Assembly: GCF_907164915.1 (NCBI RefSeq)
Contig: NC_061862.1
Coordinates: 58,382,619 to 58,446,618, forward strand
Reading direction: 5' to 3'
DNA from: Impatiens glandulifera
Taxonomy: Eukaryota; Streptophyta; Magnoliopsida; Ericales; Balsaminaceae
Length of the DNA stretch: 64,000 bases
Part shown: in pieces, positions 21,886 to 33,184 of the stretch
Layout: the number at the start of each line of letters is the position of its first letter
How positions within the stretch are numbered: position 1 is the stretch's first letter
Notes under the pieces: model-generated
What the model was told of the DNA's origin: nothing
Database searches by the model: none
Seen by the model: only the letters and a program-made list of their open reading frames with translations
Made by a program: the position numbers and the translations under genes

Positions 21886-22592
21886 TATTGATATATTGGT
21901 TTGGTTGAATAGGTATTGGTTGCGAACAAAACAATCAGCTTATTTTGTACATTTTGTAGGGAAAAACCGAAAGTTATATGAAAAGTTTTCGGGTTTGACA
22001 TTGAAGAAAAACCGAAAGTTCTTAATAAACCTCTCGGTTTTGTATCAAAGGGAAAACCGAAAATTATATGTAAAACTTTCAGTTTTTCCATTTTAAGAAA
22101 AACCGAAGGTTCTTCATAAACCTCTCGGTTTTTCTTCAAAAGGAAAACCCAAAATTTAAATGTACAACTTTCGGTTTTTCTTTTTGAAGAAAAACCGAAG
22201 GTTCTTCATAGACCTCTCGGTTTTTCTTCAAAAGGAAAACCCGAAAGTTAAATGTACAACTTTCGGTTTTTCCTTTTGAAGAAAAACCAAAGGTTCTTAA
22301 ACCTCTCGGTTTTTCTTCAAAAGGAAAATCGAAAGTTAATTGTAAAACTTTCGGTTTTTCTCCAAAGGGAAAAACCGAAAGCTTTCCATATAACTCTCGG
22401 TTTTCCTCTCAGGTATCTAAACCGAAAACTCTATGATATCTCTTGGTAAATGCCCAATTGTTTTTAACGACAGAGTCAATACCGAGGGATGACGAGAGTT
22501 ACCTAAACTTTCGGTATTGGGTCTATACCGAAGGTTATATGGTCAAAACCGAGAGTTTTAACTCTCGTTTTTTACCCCTTTTTCACCGGTAT
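21886..22592 (-). repeat. Right CACTA terminus with subterminal repeats
   Basis: Inverted counterpart of 9644-10300, with alternating AAAACCGAAAG and CTCTCGGTTTTTCTTC words and ending CACCGGTA. ORFs in this block are repeat translations. Confidence 0.75.
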
Positions 22593-22595
22593 ATA

Positions 22596-24072
22596 TTTAT
22601 TTTATTTTTTTCATTTTCTTTCTCTCTTCCTCTTAAACCTAAATAGACAAATATCAACTCACAAATGGTGATATCAAACTCATCAAATCAAATAAAATCT
22701 TCAGATCTAAAATTTTAAAACAAAGCAAAAACTTTAAAACAAAGCAAACAAAACAAACATACATATAACATCAATAAACCAAGTTCAAACTCAACCAAAC
22801 AAACAAAAACTTCATATCTATGACATTTTGTGAGTTGATTCTCTAATTTAAGTTTAGAGAGAATTTAGGGAGAAAGAGAGAATTCAGGGAGAAGAGAGAA
22901 AAGAAAATGAAAAAAAAAGTATAATGTATAATAAAATAAGCGAACGGATATTTTGGTCCAAAAAGATTATTTTTACCAACATTTTCAGACTTCAGTCATT
23001 TCCCCAAAAGTTACAATTATTGGGATCATTTTGTCAAATTTCCCTTCTCATTGTTATTATATCAATTAAGATATTAATACACAAAATTATAATATAATAA
23101 AAAAATCTTAAATTGTTTAATAGTTAAAATCTAATAATACATGGAAATTAAGTGATTTTATATGAGAGGGTAATAACAAATGAGATAGTCAAAAATAAAA
23201 TAAGAGGTGGTATGATAAAAAAATAAAAATTAATACTTGATTCTAATGTGAGAAAAGTAAATTTGGAAAAATCTTACTTATAATTATAATTATTATTGAA
23301 TTACAATTTAATTAGTATCGATTTAAAAAACTATAGAATTATAATTTAATTTCAATTCTTATGTATAAAAAAAATAAAAAATAAATATATATATATTATC
23401 TATATTTTTGTTTGACACATATTATGATAGTTTAGGTACCAATAATTTTTGTCTAGAAGTCGATTCTGACTGTAAAAAAAAATATAAGTTCAACATTTTA
23501 AAAATTAAATTAAAAAAAAAAAATTACTTCAAAATGTTAACTTAAAAAAAATCAAAAACAAAATATTGGTTTAACAAGTTAACTATATAAATTAAATATA
23601 TATATTAATTCAAAATGTTAATTTAATAAACTAAAAAAACATTAATTCAACATTTTAATTTCATAAATTAAAATAAAAAATTTATCAGTTCAACAGGTTA
23701 ATTGTGTTTAATTGATAAAATAATAAAATATTTTTATTTTTGTTTAAAAACATAAAAAAAACAACATTTCAAATTATAATTCCGAATTAAAAATAATAGA
23801 ATTGAGAATTATAAAACACGTTTATTTCAATTCCATTGAAATTTTAATTCCAAATTTAATTGGTTTATTAAACCTAAGAATTAGACATTAATTCAAATTG
23901 CATCTTTATAGTGGATAAAATTTGAAATAGAGATTCCAAAATGGTTTCTTGCCATAAAAAAAAAATCCAAAAATACAAACAACAAACAGTGCTCAATGTA
24001 TAAACAGGGCAGGCAACTTCTCAAAGAGTCTGCCATCACTTTCTTTCTTGCCCTAGTATAGGGTATCTCCAC
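22596..24072. other. Gene-free AT-rich region
   Basis: No gene found. The stretch 23271-23880 is a diverged direct-orientation relative of 16960-17100 plus 18310-18590 (shared ATAATTTAATYTCAATTC and ATATATTATCTAT words), so it is probably part of another old element. GGGAAATTTGACAAAATGA in inverse at about 23025-23043 resembles MITE ends. Confidence 0.5.
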
Positions 24073-24438
24073 TCATATATCATAAGGTTGCTCACCAAAC
24101 CACAAACAAGGATCATACTCTCCTCCAGTCAAACCATTCAACTCCATACCATCAATCTCCAAGCAATTAGTATCCATGATTGTAAGTCCTTCAGGCTTAT
24201 AACCATTGATCTCATATTCAGCGTTTGGGCAAGAATCTGCATTTTTCTGAGTTGGACCTTCTGGCTCCATTGGAAACAAGAAAGGTTCACTCCAAAGAAC
24301 TAGTTCTATCTTTTTCTCAAATACCTCCTTTGTTATTTTTTTTAACTTCCTCTTGTTTTGCTTTTCATCATCAATTACTAAGTGAGGTTGAGGAAATAAT
24401 AAAACTATAAACATCAGGATGAAAGAAAGTGGATGCAT
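24073..24438 (-). CDS. Hypothetical C-terminal exon, unrecognised
   Basis: Open minus-strand frame of 121 codons ending CLWFGEQPYDI. I do not recognise the family. The first part (IDDEKQNKRKLKKITKEVFE) is lysine-rich and helix-like, and the rest is acidic with many Gly, Asn and Glu. The apparent Met start is probably not real. A donor-like GGTATGCATCC precedes it, and the lysine-rich part with its upstream sequence is duplicated at about 24430-24555, which looks like a duplicated exon with intron. It may be the last exon of a host gene interrupted by the hAT element at 24601. Confidence 0.3.
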   Translation of the reverse strand: MHPLSFILMFIVLLFPQPHLVIDDEKQNKRKLKKITKEVFEKKIELVLWSEPFLFPMEPEGPTQKNADSCPNAEYEINGYKPEGLTIMDTNCLEIDGMELNGLTGGEYDPCLWFGEQPYDI

Positions 24439-24556
24439 ACCTCCTTTGCTATTTTTTTAGCTTCCTCCTATTTTTCTTTTCATCCTCAATTACTAAGTGA
24501 GGTTGAGGAAATAGTAAAACTATAAACATCATGAAAGAAAGGGGATGCATACCTTC
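24320..24556 (-). repeat. Tandem duplication of about 115 bp
   Basis: Two adjacent copies run from CCTCCTTTGYTATTTTTTT through ACTAAGTGAGGTTGAGGAAAT to GGATGCATACC, the first at about 24325-24442 and the second at about 24441-24554. The duplication contains the lysine-rich coding segment and its donor-like site. Confidence 0.8.
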
Positions 24557-24600
24557 TTTGTTTCTTATACCAGACTATGAGGAAGGTAAGCCTCCATGAA

Positions 24601-26347
24601 CAGTGGCGGACTTACAAGGGGGCCTTGGGGCCCGGGCCTCCCCCAACCTTAAAATAATTTGTTTTTATACATATATTTAACGAATAACTTTTAGTCTAGT
24701 TGGCTCACCTTTTAGACTATGAGGAAGGTAAGCCTCCATGAACGGTGAACCTGAAGTCAGATGTTCGAACCTTGCCTCACCTTAAATTTATATAATAATT
24801 ATAAATTATTTTTTATTTATTTCAATATAATAATACAAATTACTTATAAGGGTAAAATATAAAAACTAAAATAATAATAGTTTTTTATATTTCTTAATTT
24901 TAAACTATTTCAAAAATTTATAAGAAAATATAAATTAATATTAATAAATAAGTTAAAATAGTTACATTGGTTTTGTTCGGTATTTAAACAAAGAATTTGA
25001 TATATTGTTTTTATATGCATTAATATTATATAATCGTAATCTCGAGTGTCTATTCACTTGATAATATATGTTTATCACGTTTTTGTATTTTTATTTTTAT
25101 TAATATTTTTATTTTTTTTATATTCTCATAAAATTAGGCTGAAACCTATTAAATTAGATTTTCATATTTTTTATATAGTTAGTTTTTTATGAATTTGTTT
25201 TTGTGTTGTATTTGATGAAAAATTTATTGGGAATTACAAGTGAGTTATCACTTTGCCTACAAAGAGGAGATCAAAATATAGTTCAAGCCATGTCATTGAT
25301 TGCGAGTTCGAAAAATCAATTACAAAAATTTAGAGAAGATGAATGGCATGATATTTTGGACCAAGTTAACAGTTTTTGTCAATTACACTCGATCTCAATA
25401 CTTGATATGAATGAGCATATGATAATTGATAGCAATGGTAGGCGAAGAGGAAAATGAGAACTCATCACTAATCTTCATCATTATCGTGTGGAAATCTTTT
25501 GTCAGGTATAATAAATATTATTTCTTATCTATTAATAGTTATTATATATTATCTATTAATAGTTATTATATATTATCTATTAATAGTTATTATTTATTAT
25601 TTAATGTTAGGTTGTTGACTTGATTATGCAAGAAATAAATAATCGTTTTTTAGAAGTTAATATAGAATTACTTGATTGCATATCATGTCTTCATCCCAGA
25701 AATTCATTCTCCAAATTTGATATTCGTAAACTCATTCGTCTTGCCAAACTTTATTCTTGAGATTTCACAGGCAGTGATTATTTATTTTTGGAACGACAAC
25801 TTCAGGCTTACTTATTTAATTTGCGGGATGATCCTCAATTTTCTTCAATTGAAGACTTGGAAATTTTTGCTCAGAAATTGGTTATAACAGAAAAAACATA
25901 TAGTTTTTCCATTGATTTATCGATTGATGGAGTTGGTTTTAGTTTTACTAGTTGCAACTGCATCCGTTGAAAGAGTTTTTTCTGCAATGAAGACCGTGAA
26001 AACTGATTTGCGTAATCGAATGGAAGATGAATGGATGGATGGATGAATGATAGTTTAGTTGTATATGTTGAGAAATATATTTTCTCAACAATTGAAAATG
26101 AGCCAATATTGCAATATTTTCAACAAATAGAATCTCATAGAATAAATTTGTCTTCTTTTGTACCGACTCATGGACAAGAATAATTTAGTAATTGTGCTTA
26201 TTAGTATTTTGTAATTGTGTTTGTTAGTATTTTATGTAATTATCAAGTAAAATTTTAATTAAAAAATGCATTTATTTGATCGCCAAAAAAATGCTACGTT
26301 ACTATGTATTCGGCCCCCCCGAGAAAACATTTCTAGGTCCGCCATTG
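24601..26347 (+). mobile_element. hAT transposon (ZMYM1-like transposase group), internally deleted
   Basis: Ends CAGTGGCGGACTTA and, in inverse, CAATGGCGGACCTA, with a perfect 8 bp duplication TCCATGAA (24593-24600, 26348-26355). It holds decayed transposase pieces including the C-terminal dimerisation region. At 1.75 kb it lacks the N-terminal zinc-finger half of the transposase, so it is non-autonomous. Confidence 0.93.
25203..26075 (+). pseudogene. hAT transposase remnant
   Basis: The piece at 25203-25457 (LLGITSELSLCLQRGDQNIV, EDEWHDILDQVNSFC) matches the middle of TTF/ZMYM1-like hAT transposases. Further pieces at about 25620-25900 include FSKFDIRKLIRLAKLY. At about 25945-26045 is the hAT C-terminal dimerisation motif (ATASVERVFSAMKTVKTDLR). 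Frameshifts and stops separate them. Confidence 0.85.
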
Positions 26348-26355
26348 TCCATGAA

Positions 26356-26699
26356 TCATCCCCACATCAAAAACCTCAGAAAACACGATTATGTCAACAA
26401 ATGATGGTACCCATATTTTCTTTCAACTTTACACTTGGGAGCATGATTAACAATTTCTATCAATTTCATATTGCTACATGGAAGGGTCTGCACATTGCAT
26501 ACATAATCTCCAAAATCAAGCATGGGAAGAACAATAAATGTCATAAGGAATTGTCCAAAATATTAGTTAGAACAAGCTTTTAACAAATTCATGATTCCAC
26601 ACTAAAAAGATTTATTTTTTGGAATTGAGCCTAGGCTTTTGATGCCCAATTTGGTGTGCCTCAATGTTAAGTAAAAAAAGGAAGATATGTGCGATTATT
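26356..26699. other. Spacer, nothing recognised
   Basis: Resumes the sequence interrupted by the hAT element. The 105-codon ORF starting at 26266 begins inside the hAT end and has no recognisable content. Confidence 0.4.
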
Positions 26700-27174
26700 T
26701 GTTGAATTCAAAATATCATGAAATCTCATAATGGTGAAAATTTCAATCAAATCACATTATTATAGAAATATAAACTAAATTTCCACGAGGTTATATCATG
26801 GCGGAGATGCCAAAGATATCACATGATTTTTACCCTAATTATGAATTCTAAAATACTATATATATACATTATAAACGAGAAGAGCGAGTATGAGACTAAA
26901 TCTTAGAACAAATAGAGAGAGTTAGAGTTTGTAATCCCTATTATAACTCTATTAAATCAATTATTCAAAAATAGGACGTAAGACATTGTTAGTTCGAAAC
27001 TTGGGTAATATTCTTGTGTCGTTATTTTATTATATCTTACTTTTACGCTATTGTTCTGCATACCACTACGGTTGCTATAATTCTTCTTTTATTCTTAGAG
27101 TGATATTTTCACCATAAACTGATATCAGAGCCAAGTTGAGTTAAGGCGGTCGCGGTTCGATTTTTTGATTTGAG

Positions 27175-30100
27175 ATGGAGTCAACTTTTAGGGTTGATAT
27201 CGAGAAGTTTGGTGGGACAAAGGACTTTAGGGTTGTGGAAGATGAGGGCATACTTAGGCAATATGGGAGTTGCTAAATCACTTGAGGGGGAATCACAACT
27301 ACCGGTCTCGATGGACACGGAGAAAAAGATGGAGGTGTTGGAAAGAGTATATAACACCTTGATTCTTAGTTTTAGTGATAAGGTGCTACGAGAGGTTTCT
27401 AGTATCACGATGACAATAGAGGTGTGGCTTCAGTGGGGGTCTTTGTACATGACTAAGACACTTTCATCTCGAATCTACATCAAGCATAAATTCTTCAAGT
27501 TTGGAATGGTTGAGGGGAAGAACTTGTAGACACATCTTGACGATTATGTCAAGATTCTCCTTGATTTGGAAAACATCAGGGAGAAATACAAGGATGAGGA
27601 TAAGGCAATGATGCTTTTGAATTCTTTATTGAAGTCGTATGAGACATTTGTAGACATACTCGAGCATGGAAGGGAGGAGCTTACCCTCGAGTGTGTTGAG
27701 ATCGAAACACCAAAAGAAACAGAATGAAGAGAGAAATATAAATGGAGATGGACTATTGGTTTGAGGGAGAATCGATAGGAGAAACAATAAAATCAAAATG
27801 AAGAGGCGTTCGAAATCTTGGGAAGTAATCTACTAAGTGCTACAATTGTGACAAGAAATGACACTTTAAGCAAGATTGTCCATATTTGAGTAACGATGGA
27901 AAAAAGAGAGGAGAAACGGCGGTTGTTCAAGAGGTTGAGAATGTGTACGAAAGTGTGGACATTCTCGTTGTTTCAATTAATCATTCCAACAAGTGTTGGA
28001 TTATGGATTTTAGGTGTTCATTCCATATGACACCTAACGAGAGTTGGTTTGAGACCTATGAGAAGACTTTGGTGGGGGAGGTTCTGTCAGGTAATAACAA
28101 GTCTTGTAGGGTGATGTGATCAGAATAGTGCGTTTGAAGATGTATGATGGAATCGAGAGGGTATTGATGGACGTACAACATGTCCCAAACATTCAGAGGA
28201 ATTTAATCTCTCTTGGCTCACTAAACCAACTTGGTTTTTCATGGAATGGTGAAAAGAACATATTGAGGGTCACAAAGGGGTAACTATTGGTAATGAGAGG
28301 CGTGCGAGAGAAGAATCTGTACGTCTTTCAAGGTAACACCTTGGATGATGATATGGAGGCAATGGTAGAGCCTTGAGATGCATCGTTCACGAGTCTATGG
28401 AATAAGATATTAGGGAACGTGAGTAAGAGAGACTATTTTGTCAAGGAGAAACTTGATGATTTGGAGTTTTGCGAGAACTCCATATACGGTAAAGCTACGA
28501 GGGTGAAGTTTGGGTAGTCGGTTGAAGTGACTCGTGAGATGCTTAGTTATGTTCACTTAGACTTGTGGGGGGCGACGAGTACTACAACTCTAGGTGGAGG
28601 TCGGTACTTTATCACTTTCATTGATGGTTGTTCGCAGAAGGTTTGTGTATACATCTTGAAGCCCAAGGATGAGACATTTGTTAAGTTCAATGAGTGAAAA
28701 AAGATGGTAGAGACTCAGATTGGGAAGAATTATAAAGAGTTCCGAAAATATAATGGTTTGGAGTACATAGGCGAGGAGTTCAATCATTTTATCAAGGAAG
28801 AAGTTCATCACAAAATCATTTAACAGACACCGCAATATAATGGTTTGGTAGAGCAAATGAAAAAACCGTTACTTGAGTGTGTCCGCTGTTTTTTGTTTGA
28901 GGCTGGTTTACCAAAGCAGTTTTGGGGTGAGGTGGTTAACATTTTTAGAGAGAGGACCAAATTTGGAGCAATATAGTTAGTCAAAGTTGGCAAAGTCTCT
29001 AGAGAGAGGACCAAATTTGAGGTGGATTTCCTATGAGAGACTAGTAAAGAATCGGTAGACACGGGGGGAGATAGAAACCGTATGACAACCCGAGCTCCGG
29101 AGAGATTTGACTACTCTGATTTGGAGACTTTGCATTCCTTGTGGAAAATAAGGTACAAGATTGAGAGCCGAGATCGTTTAGAGAAGCGATGTAGAGCAAG
29201 GATATCACTGAATGGAAGCGTTTTATGATAAAGGAGATGACATCGCTTGACAAAAATGAGACGGGAGAATTGGTGGAAAAACTCAAGAATCGGTGGGTGT
29301 TTGGTTCAAGTTGGTGTTCAAGTGCAAAGAAGGTGTAGAGGGTACTAACAAGTCAATGTTTAAGGTGATATTGGTAGCTAAGGGCTTCACACAACGCGAA
29401 TGGGTCGACTTTAACGAGAACTATTCCTCGGTAGTGAATCACTCGTCCATTCGTGTGTTGATCGCTCTATTGAATCAATTTGACTTGAGCTCGGGCAAAT
29501 AGACGTGAAAACGACATTTATTCACGGGAACTTGGAATAGAAGATCTTAATGACACAACTCGAGGGGTTTGTCAAACCCAATGATGAAGGCAATGTTAGA
29601 ATTAAGCTAATTCTATTAATGAATAGAAATAAGATTGTAAATAAATAAATCAAATAAAATTCACACAAATTCAAATGTGAATTAACGGTGAATTTAATCC
29701 CAATTATAATTAAATATTAATTATTTAATTAATATTTAATGCCTAATTAGAAAATTAAAGCATAATGTTAGAATAAATATTTAGTTTTAATTGGCATATT
29801 GACTAACGTATGGGCTCTTCAATTAACTAGCATTGAATGTCTAACATTGTATTTCTGCAAATCAATGTATAGGCTGATGTTAATTAGTTATGGATTAATT
29901 AACAAATGAATGAGCAATATTTATTGCTAATAAACGTTTGGATGATTTTATTTGAAGGTTTAGTTCTCAGTAATATATACCCATTCATTATTCATTTTAC
30001 ATCACTTAATCATCTTCTATTTTCTCACTCTAGAATTCAAAAGCCCTCTTCTTGTTTTTGTGAGTGTTTTTCGAGTTCTTTACTCGATATTTCTGTTGAA

Positions 30101-31080
30101 ACCCGGTGATAGTTCAAGTACGCTGATCAAGTTCGACGAGTAGTGATTTTAGTGCAGAATCACTATTAGATTCGTTGTACCCTGGGAGATAGCCATCTAC
30201 GATAAGCTCCAGCACAAACGGGAGACGGTGGAACTGTTTTAAGGGAAATGTGTCTAACACATGCCTCAAATCAACATTTTATCTTGTGATTTTTTTCTTT
30301 GTAATATTATATTTATTTAATTTATTTGTAACATCATTTTATATATATTTTCTGTTATTTCAAGACATTATTTCTAACAGGCAATGTATGTCTCCTTAAA
30401 TGCTCATTTTATGGTTTAAAACAATCACTAAGACAATGGTATTTTCATTTGGTGAGTTCATGGTTCATAACAATTTCGTGAGTAGCAATTTTGATAGTTG
30501 TGTCTATGTCAAGTGGGTTAATGGTTGTAAGATCTTCCTATTGTTATACGTGGATGATATGTTGATCATATCGGGAAACAAGGAAAATGTTGGCAAGGTC
30601 AAAATTTTACTAGGGAGTGAGTTCAAGATGAAGGATATGAGACCAGTAAGGAAAATTTTGGGGATGGTGAATAAGCGAGAACGTGAGAAACGCTCAATGT
30701 TTGTGTCTCAAAGAGATTACCTCCAAAATGTGGTCGTCAAATTTGGGATGTCTGACGCTTAGGCGGTTCAAACGCCATTAGCTACTCATTTCAACCTCTC
30801 CTTACAGATATAACCGAATACCAAGAAGGAAAAGGTGAGAATGACAAACACCCCATATGCGAGTGTCGTTGGGATCCTAATGTATGTCATGGTACGTACA
30901 CGACCCGATCTTGCTCGCACAATTAGTCTTGTTAGTCACTTTATGGTGAACTCATAGAAATAAAATTGGGAGGCGATGAAGTGAGTTCTCCATTACGTTG
31001 GGATCCTTAGATGTCAGTCTTTGTTTTAAACGGGCGGGTGTAGGTGATGATAAGTTGTGATGATATGTTGTGCTGATTTT
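27175..31080 (+). pseudogene. Copia-4 gag-pol remnants
   Basis: Gag starts at 27175 (ESTFRVDIEKFGG, then a frameshift) with a broken zinc knuckle at about 27835-27890. Protease is near 27985 (CWIMDFRCSFHMTP; the usual DS/DT is lost). Integrase pieces lie at about 28540-28960 and an RT start at about 29220-29580. RT resumes at 30385 with the catalytic LLYVDDMLIISG, then RNase H pieces to about 31080 (GDDKL, VGDLD). Numerous stops and frameshifts make it non-functional. Confidence 0.8.
29594..30379. repeat. Solo LTR inserted in the Copia-4 RT frame
   Basis: TGTTAGAATTAAG...TATTTCTAACA, 786 bp, with a perfect 5 bp duplication GGCAA (29589-29593, 30380-30384). Removing it joins the flanking copia frame around the FVKPNDEGNVCLLKC motif. 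No internal retroviral genes, hence a solo LTR from LTR-LTR recombination. Confidence 0.92.
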
Positions 31081-31473
31081 GTTGGTGATTTGGACAAAAA
31101 AAAAGTTCCCTAACGTTATATGTGTTTACTAAATGATGGTACCCGAAGCATACTATTATTATTCCAGTTAAATTCATTCATATCCATGATCATGTCTGGT
31201 ACCTGAGAGATATTGTTCGGATCATTTTTTTCAATTGCATCCCAATGGTTATAAGAGCTCGAGATTACCCCTGTGTAGTTAGGAACATGTTCATTTATCA
31301 TGAATAGAGGATCAAAAAGTGAAGTATTTCTCTCTTCTTCCCCGATGAAAGCAATTCCAACCGCTGCCTCTGCACCAACATCCTTACTCATCATGGGAGA
31401 AGAAGAAAAAGAAAAAGGTCCATTAGAAGCACACACAATAGTAGTAGTATGTGAAACTAATGGCGGTAAAGTT

Positions 31474-32353
31474 GTTGGTTAATTAGATGTTCGCAGCGGA
31501 ATAATTTATAGATCTAATCTAAACATCTAATCATATGATCATGCATAATTGATAGAATCATGATATATAGCTTATAGAAATATACCTTTGATGCGTGAAC
31601 CGGATCAGATCTGGTAGTAATGAATAGTCGAGAGCCCCACGTGTTGCTCCTCTACTTGGTCCACACGAGCCCGACTAGATCTCTTTACTTTCGACTGCTA
31701 GGACGAAAAAGACAAAGGGGAAGCAATCCAATTGCTAGATTAAAAGATGATTTCTTCCTCTTGGAGTTCTCACTGTAATATAGCAAAAGCCGTTTTAAAA
31801 GAGGAACAATTCTCTCTTTATTCACTTCCGTTTTCTTGCAAATAAGTGAATCCTTTTGTATTAAATAAAATTCCATAATTAACCATTAATTATATATTAT
31901 TTTATTTCACAAATAAATAATATTTATTATTATTAATAATATCTAATATGTATTAATTATATATTATTTTATTTTACAATCTTAACTCCATAATTAAACA
32001 TTAATTATATATTATTTTATTTCACAAATAAATAATATTTCTTATTATTAATAATATCTAATATGTATTAATTATATATTATTTTATTTCACAAATAAAT
32101 AATATTTCTTATTATTAATAATATCTAATATGTATTAATAATTAACCATCTTTCTCGTTTATCTAGTCGGTCAACTCTAAGTGTGTGACCTCATAGGACC
32201 CGATTATAATAGTTATAGGTTTAACCCATTAATCGTAGTTGGCTTCTAGCAAAGCACTACAACTCCTAAAATAATCGGATTAAATTATATCTGTTAATTT
32301 GTCCTATCCAAGTTTAGTCATTGCACATTAAATTAAAGGACACAATTCCTTCA
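31474..32353 (-). repeat. 3' LTR of Copia-2
   Basis: Plus strand TGTTGGTTAATTAG...AATTCCTTCA. It contains a roughly 100 bp AT-rich subrepeat (TATATATTATTTTATTTCACA) three times, which differs in copy state from the other LTR. Confidence 0.93.
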
Positions 32354-33184
32354 ATCTCCCACTTGTCCTTAAACAAGTGTGCAATATAAGATACATTTGT
32401 CTCTTAATATTTTATTTGATGATATGGTAACATTCATACCTTTCTATCAAATATGTTTCTTGAAATCTGAGTTTGAACTGTCAATTAAATGGATGATTCA
32501 TATTAATCCATCCGAGCATGGCCATGCATTTTCAGTTCTCGCTCTTCAAGTGGCCGAGACACCATTCCTGTTCAATGTATCACAGTATACATGAAGTAGG
32601 AGTACTTCTCCATTCTTGTATGACTATGGCTCCCACTCAATTTTTAGCAATCCCAACTACTGCCTTTATAACTCCCTTTTACGGAAAGCGTTTAACAGTG
32701 TCAAAGAAATACCAATCATCAAGTGAGGCCACAACATACTCATGTCTGAGGAATCTACTAAACATGGTTTAACTTAAAACTCTACAATCTCTTTTGGAGA
32801 GTCTTAAGGTGGGTCAGTCTTACATGTATCATCCATACACATATATATAATTGACTAGACATCTCCATGTCCTTATAGCCCATGAAACCTGACGCTATCA
32901 GTCAGCTTACAATATAGTAACTTATAAAATCAGCTATGTCCATTTGATGATTTCAAATTATAGACTTTTAATAATTCAAAACTTCATTTCACTTAATGGG
33001 GTTTCATTCACCAGAACACTTAAGGTGATCCTATTTGTTAATAATGAATTATTTGGACATATTATTCAATATCGATAAAAACAATATAAATAAGGATGAA
33101 ATATCATATATCATAAAATCATTAAGTCAAACATAAAACTGGTGTCTAACACTTATAAATACATAATGTAATACAAAAGCAAAC

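Larger units (their letters stand above)
9644..22592. mobile_element. Large CACTA (En/Spm-like) element enclosing a CBP60-like gene
   Basis: The left end begins CACTGGTGAAAAATGAG. The right end, reverse-complemented, begins TACCGGTGAAAAAGGGG. Inverted similarity continues inward for roughly 650-700 bp through arrays of CTCTCGGTTTTT and ACCGAAAG words. Both subterminal regions end with the same unique sequence (ATGTACAAAATAAGCTGATT at 10232-10251 and its complement near 21935-21955), so the two ends belong to one family in inverted orientation. TAT lies directly outside each end (9641-9643, 22593-22595), the 3 bp expected of CACTA. A transposase remnant lies inside the right end. The left flank is a Copia-1 LTR that does not resume on the right, so the flanks may have been rearranged. 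Confidence 0.7.
26700..31100 (+). mobile_element. Copia-4: decayed plus-strand Ty1/copia, 3' end missing
   Basis: A primer site variant TGATATCAGAGC lies at 27119-27130, preceded by a probable LTR (about 26700-27115, starting TGTTGAATTC). Gag to RNase H follows with many stops. The element ends without a 3' LTR near 31100, where the CBP60 pseudogene begins. A solo LTR interrupts the RT region. Confidence 0.8.

Noticed and set aside
27181..29286. Minus-strand ORFs of 75-88 codons
   Set aside because: Opposite-strand shadows of the decayed Copia-4 gag and integrase.
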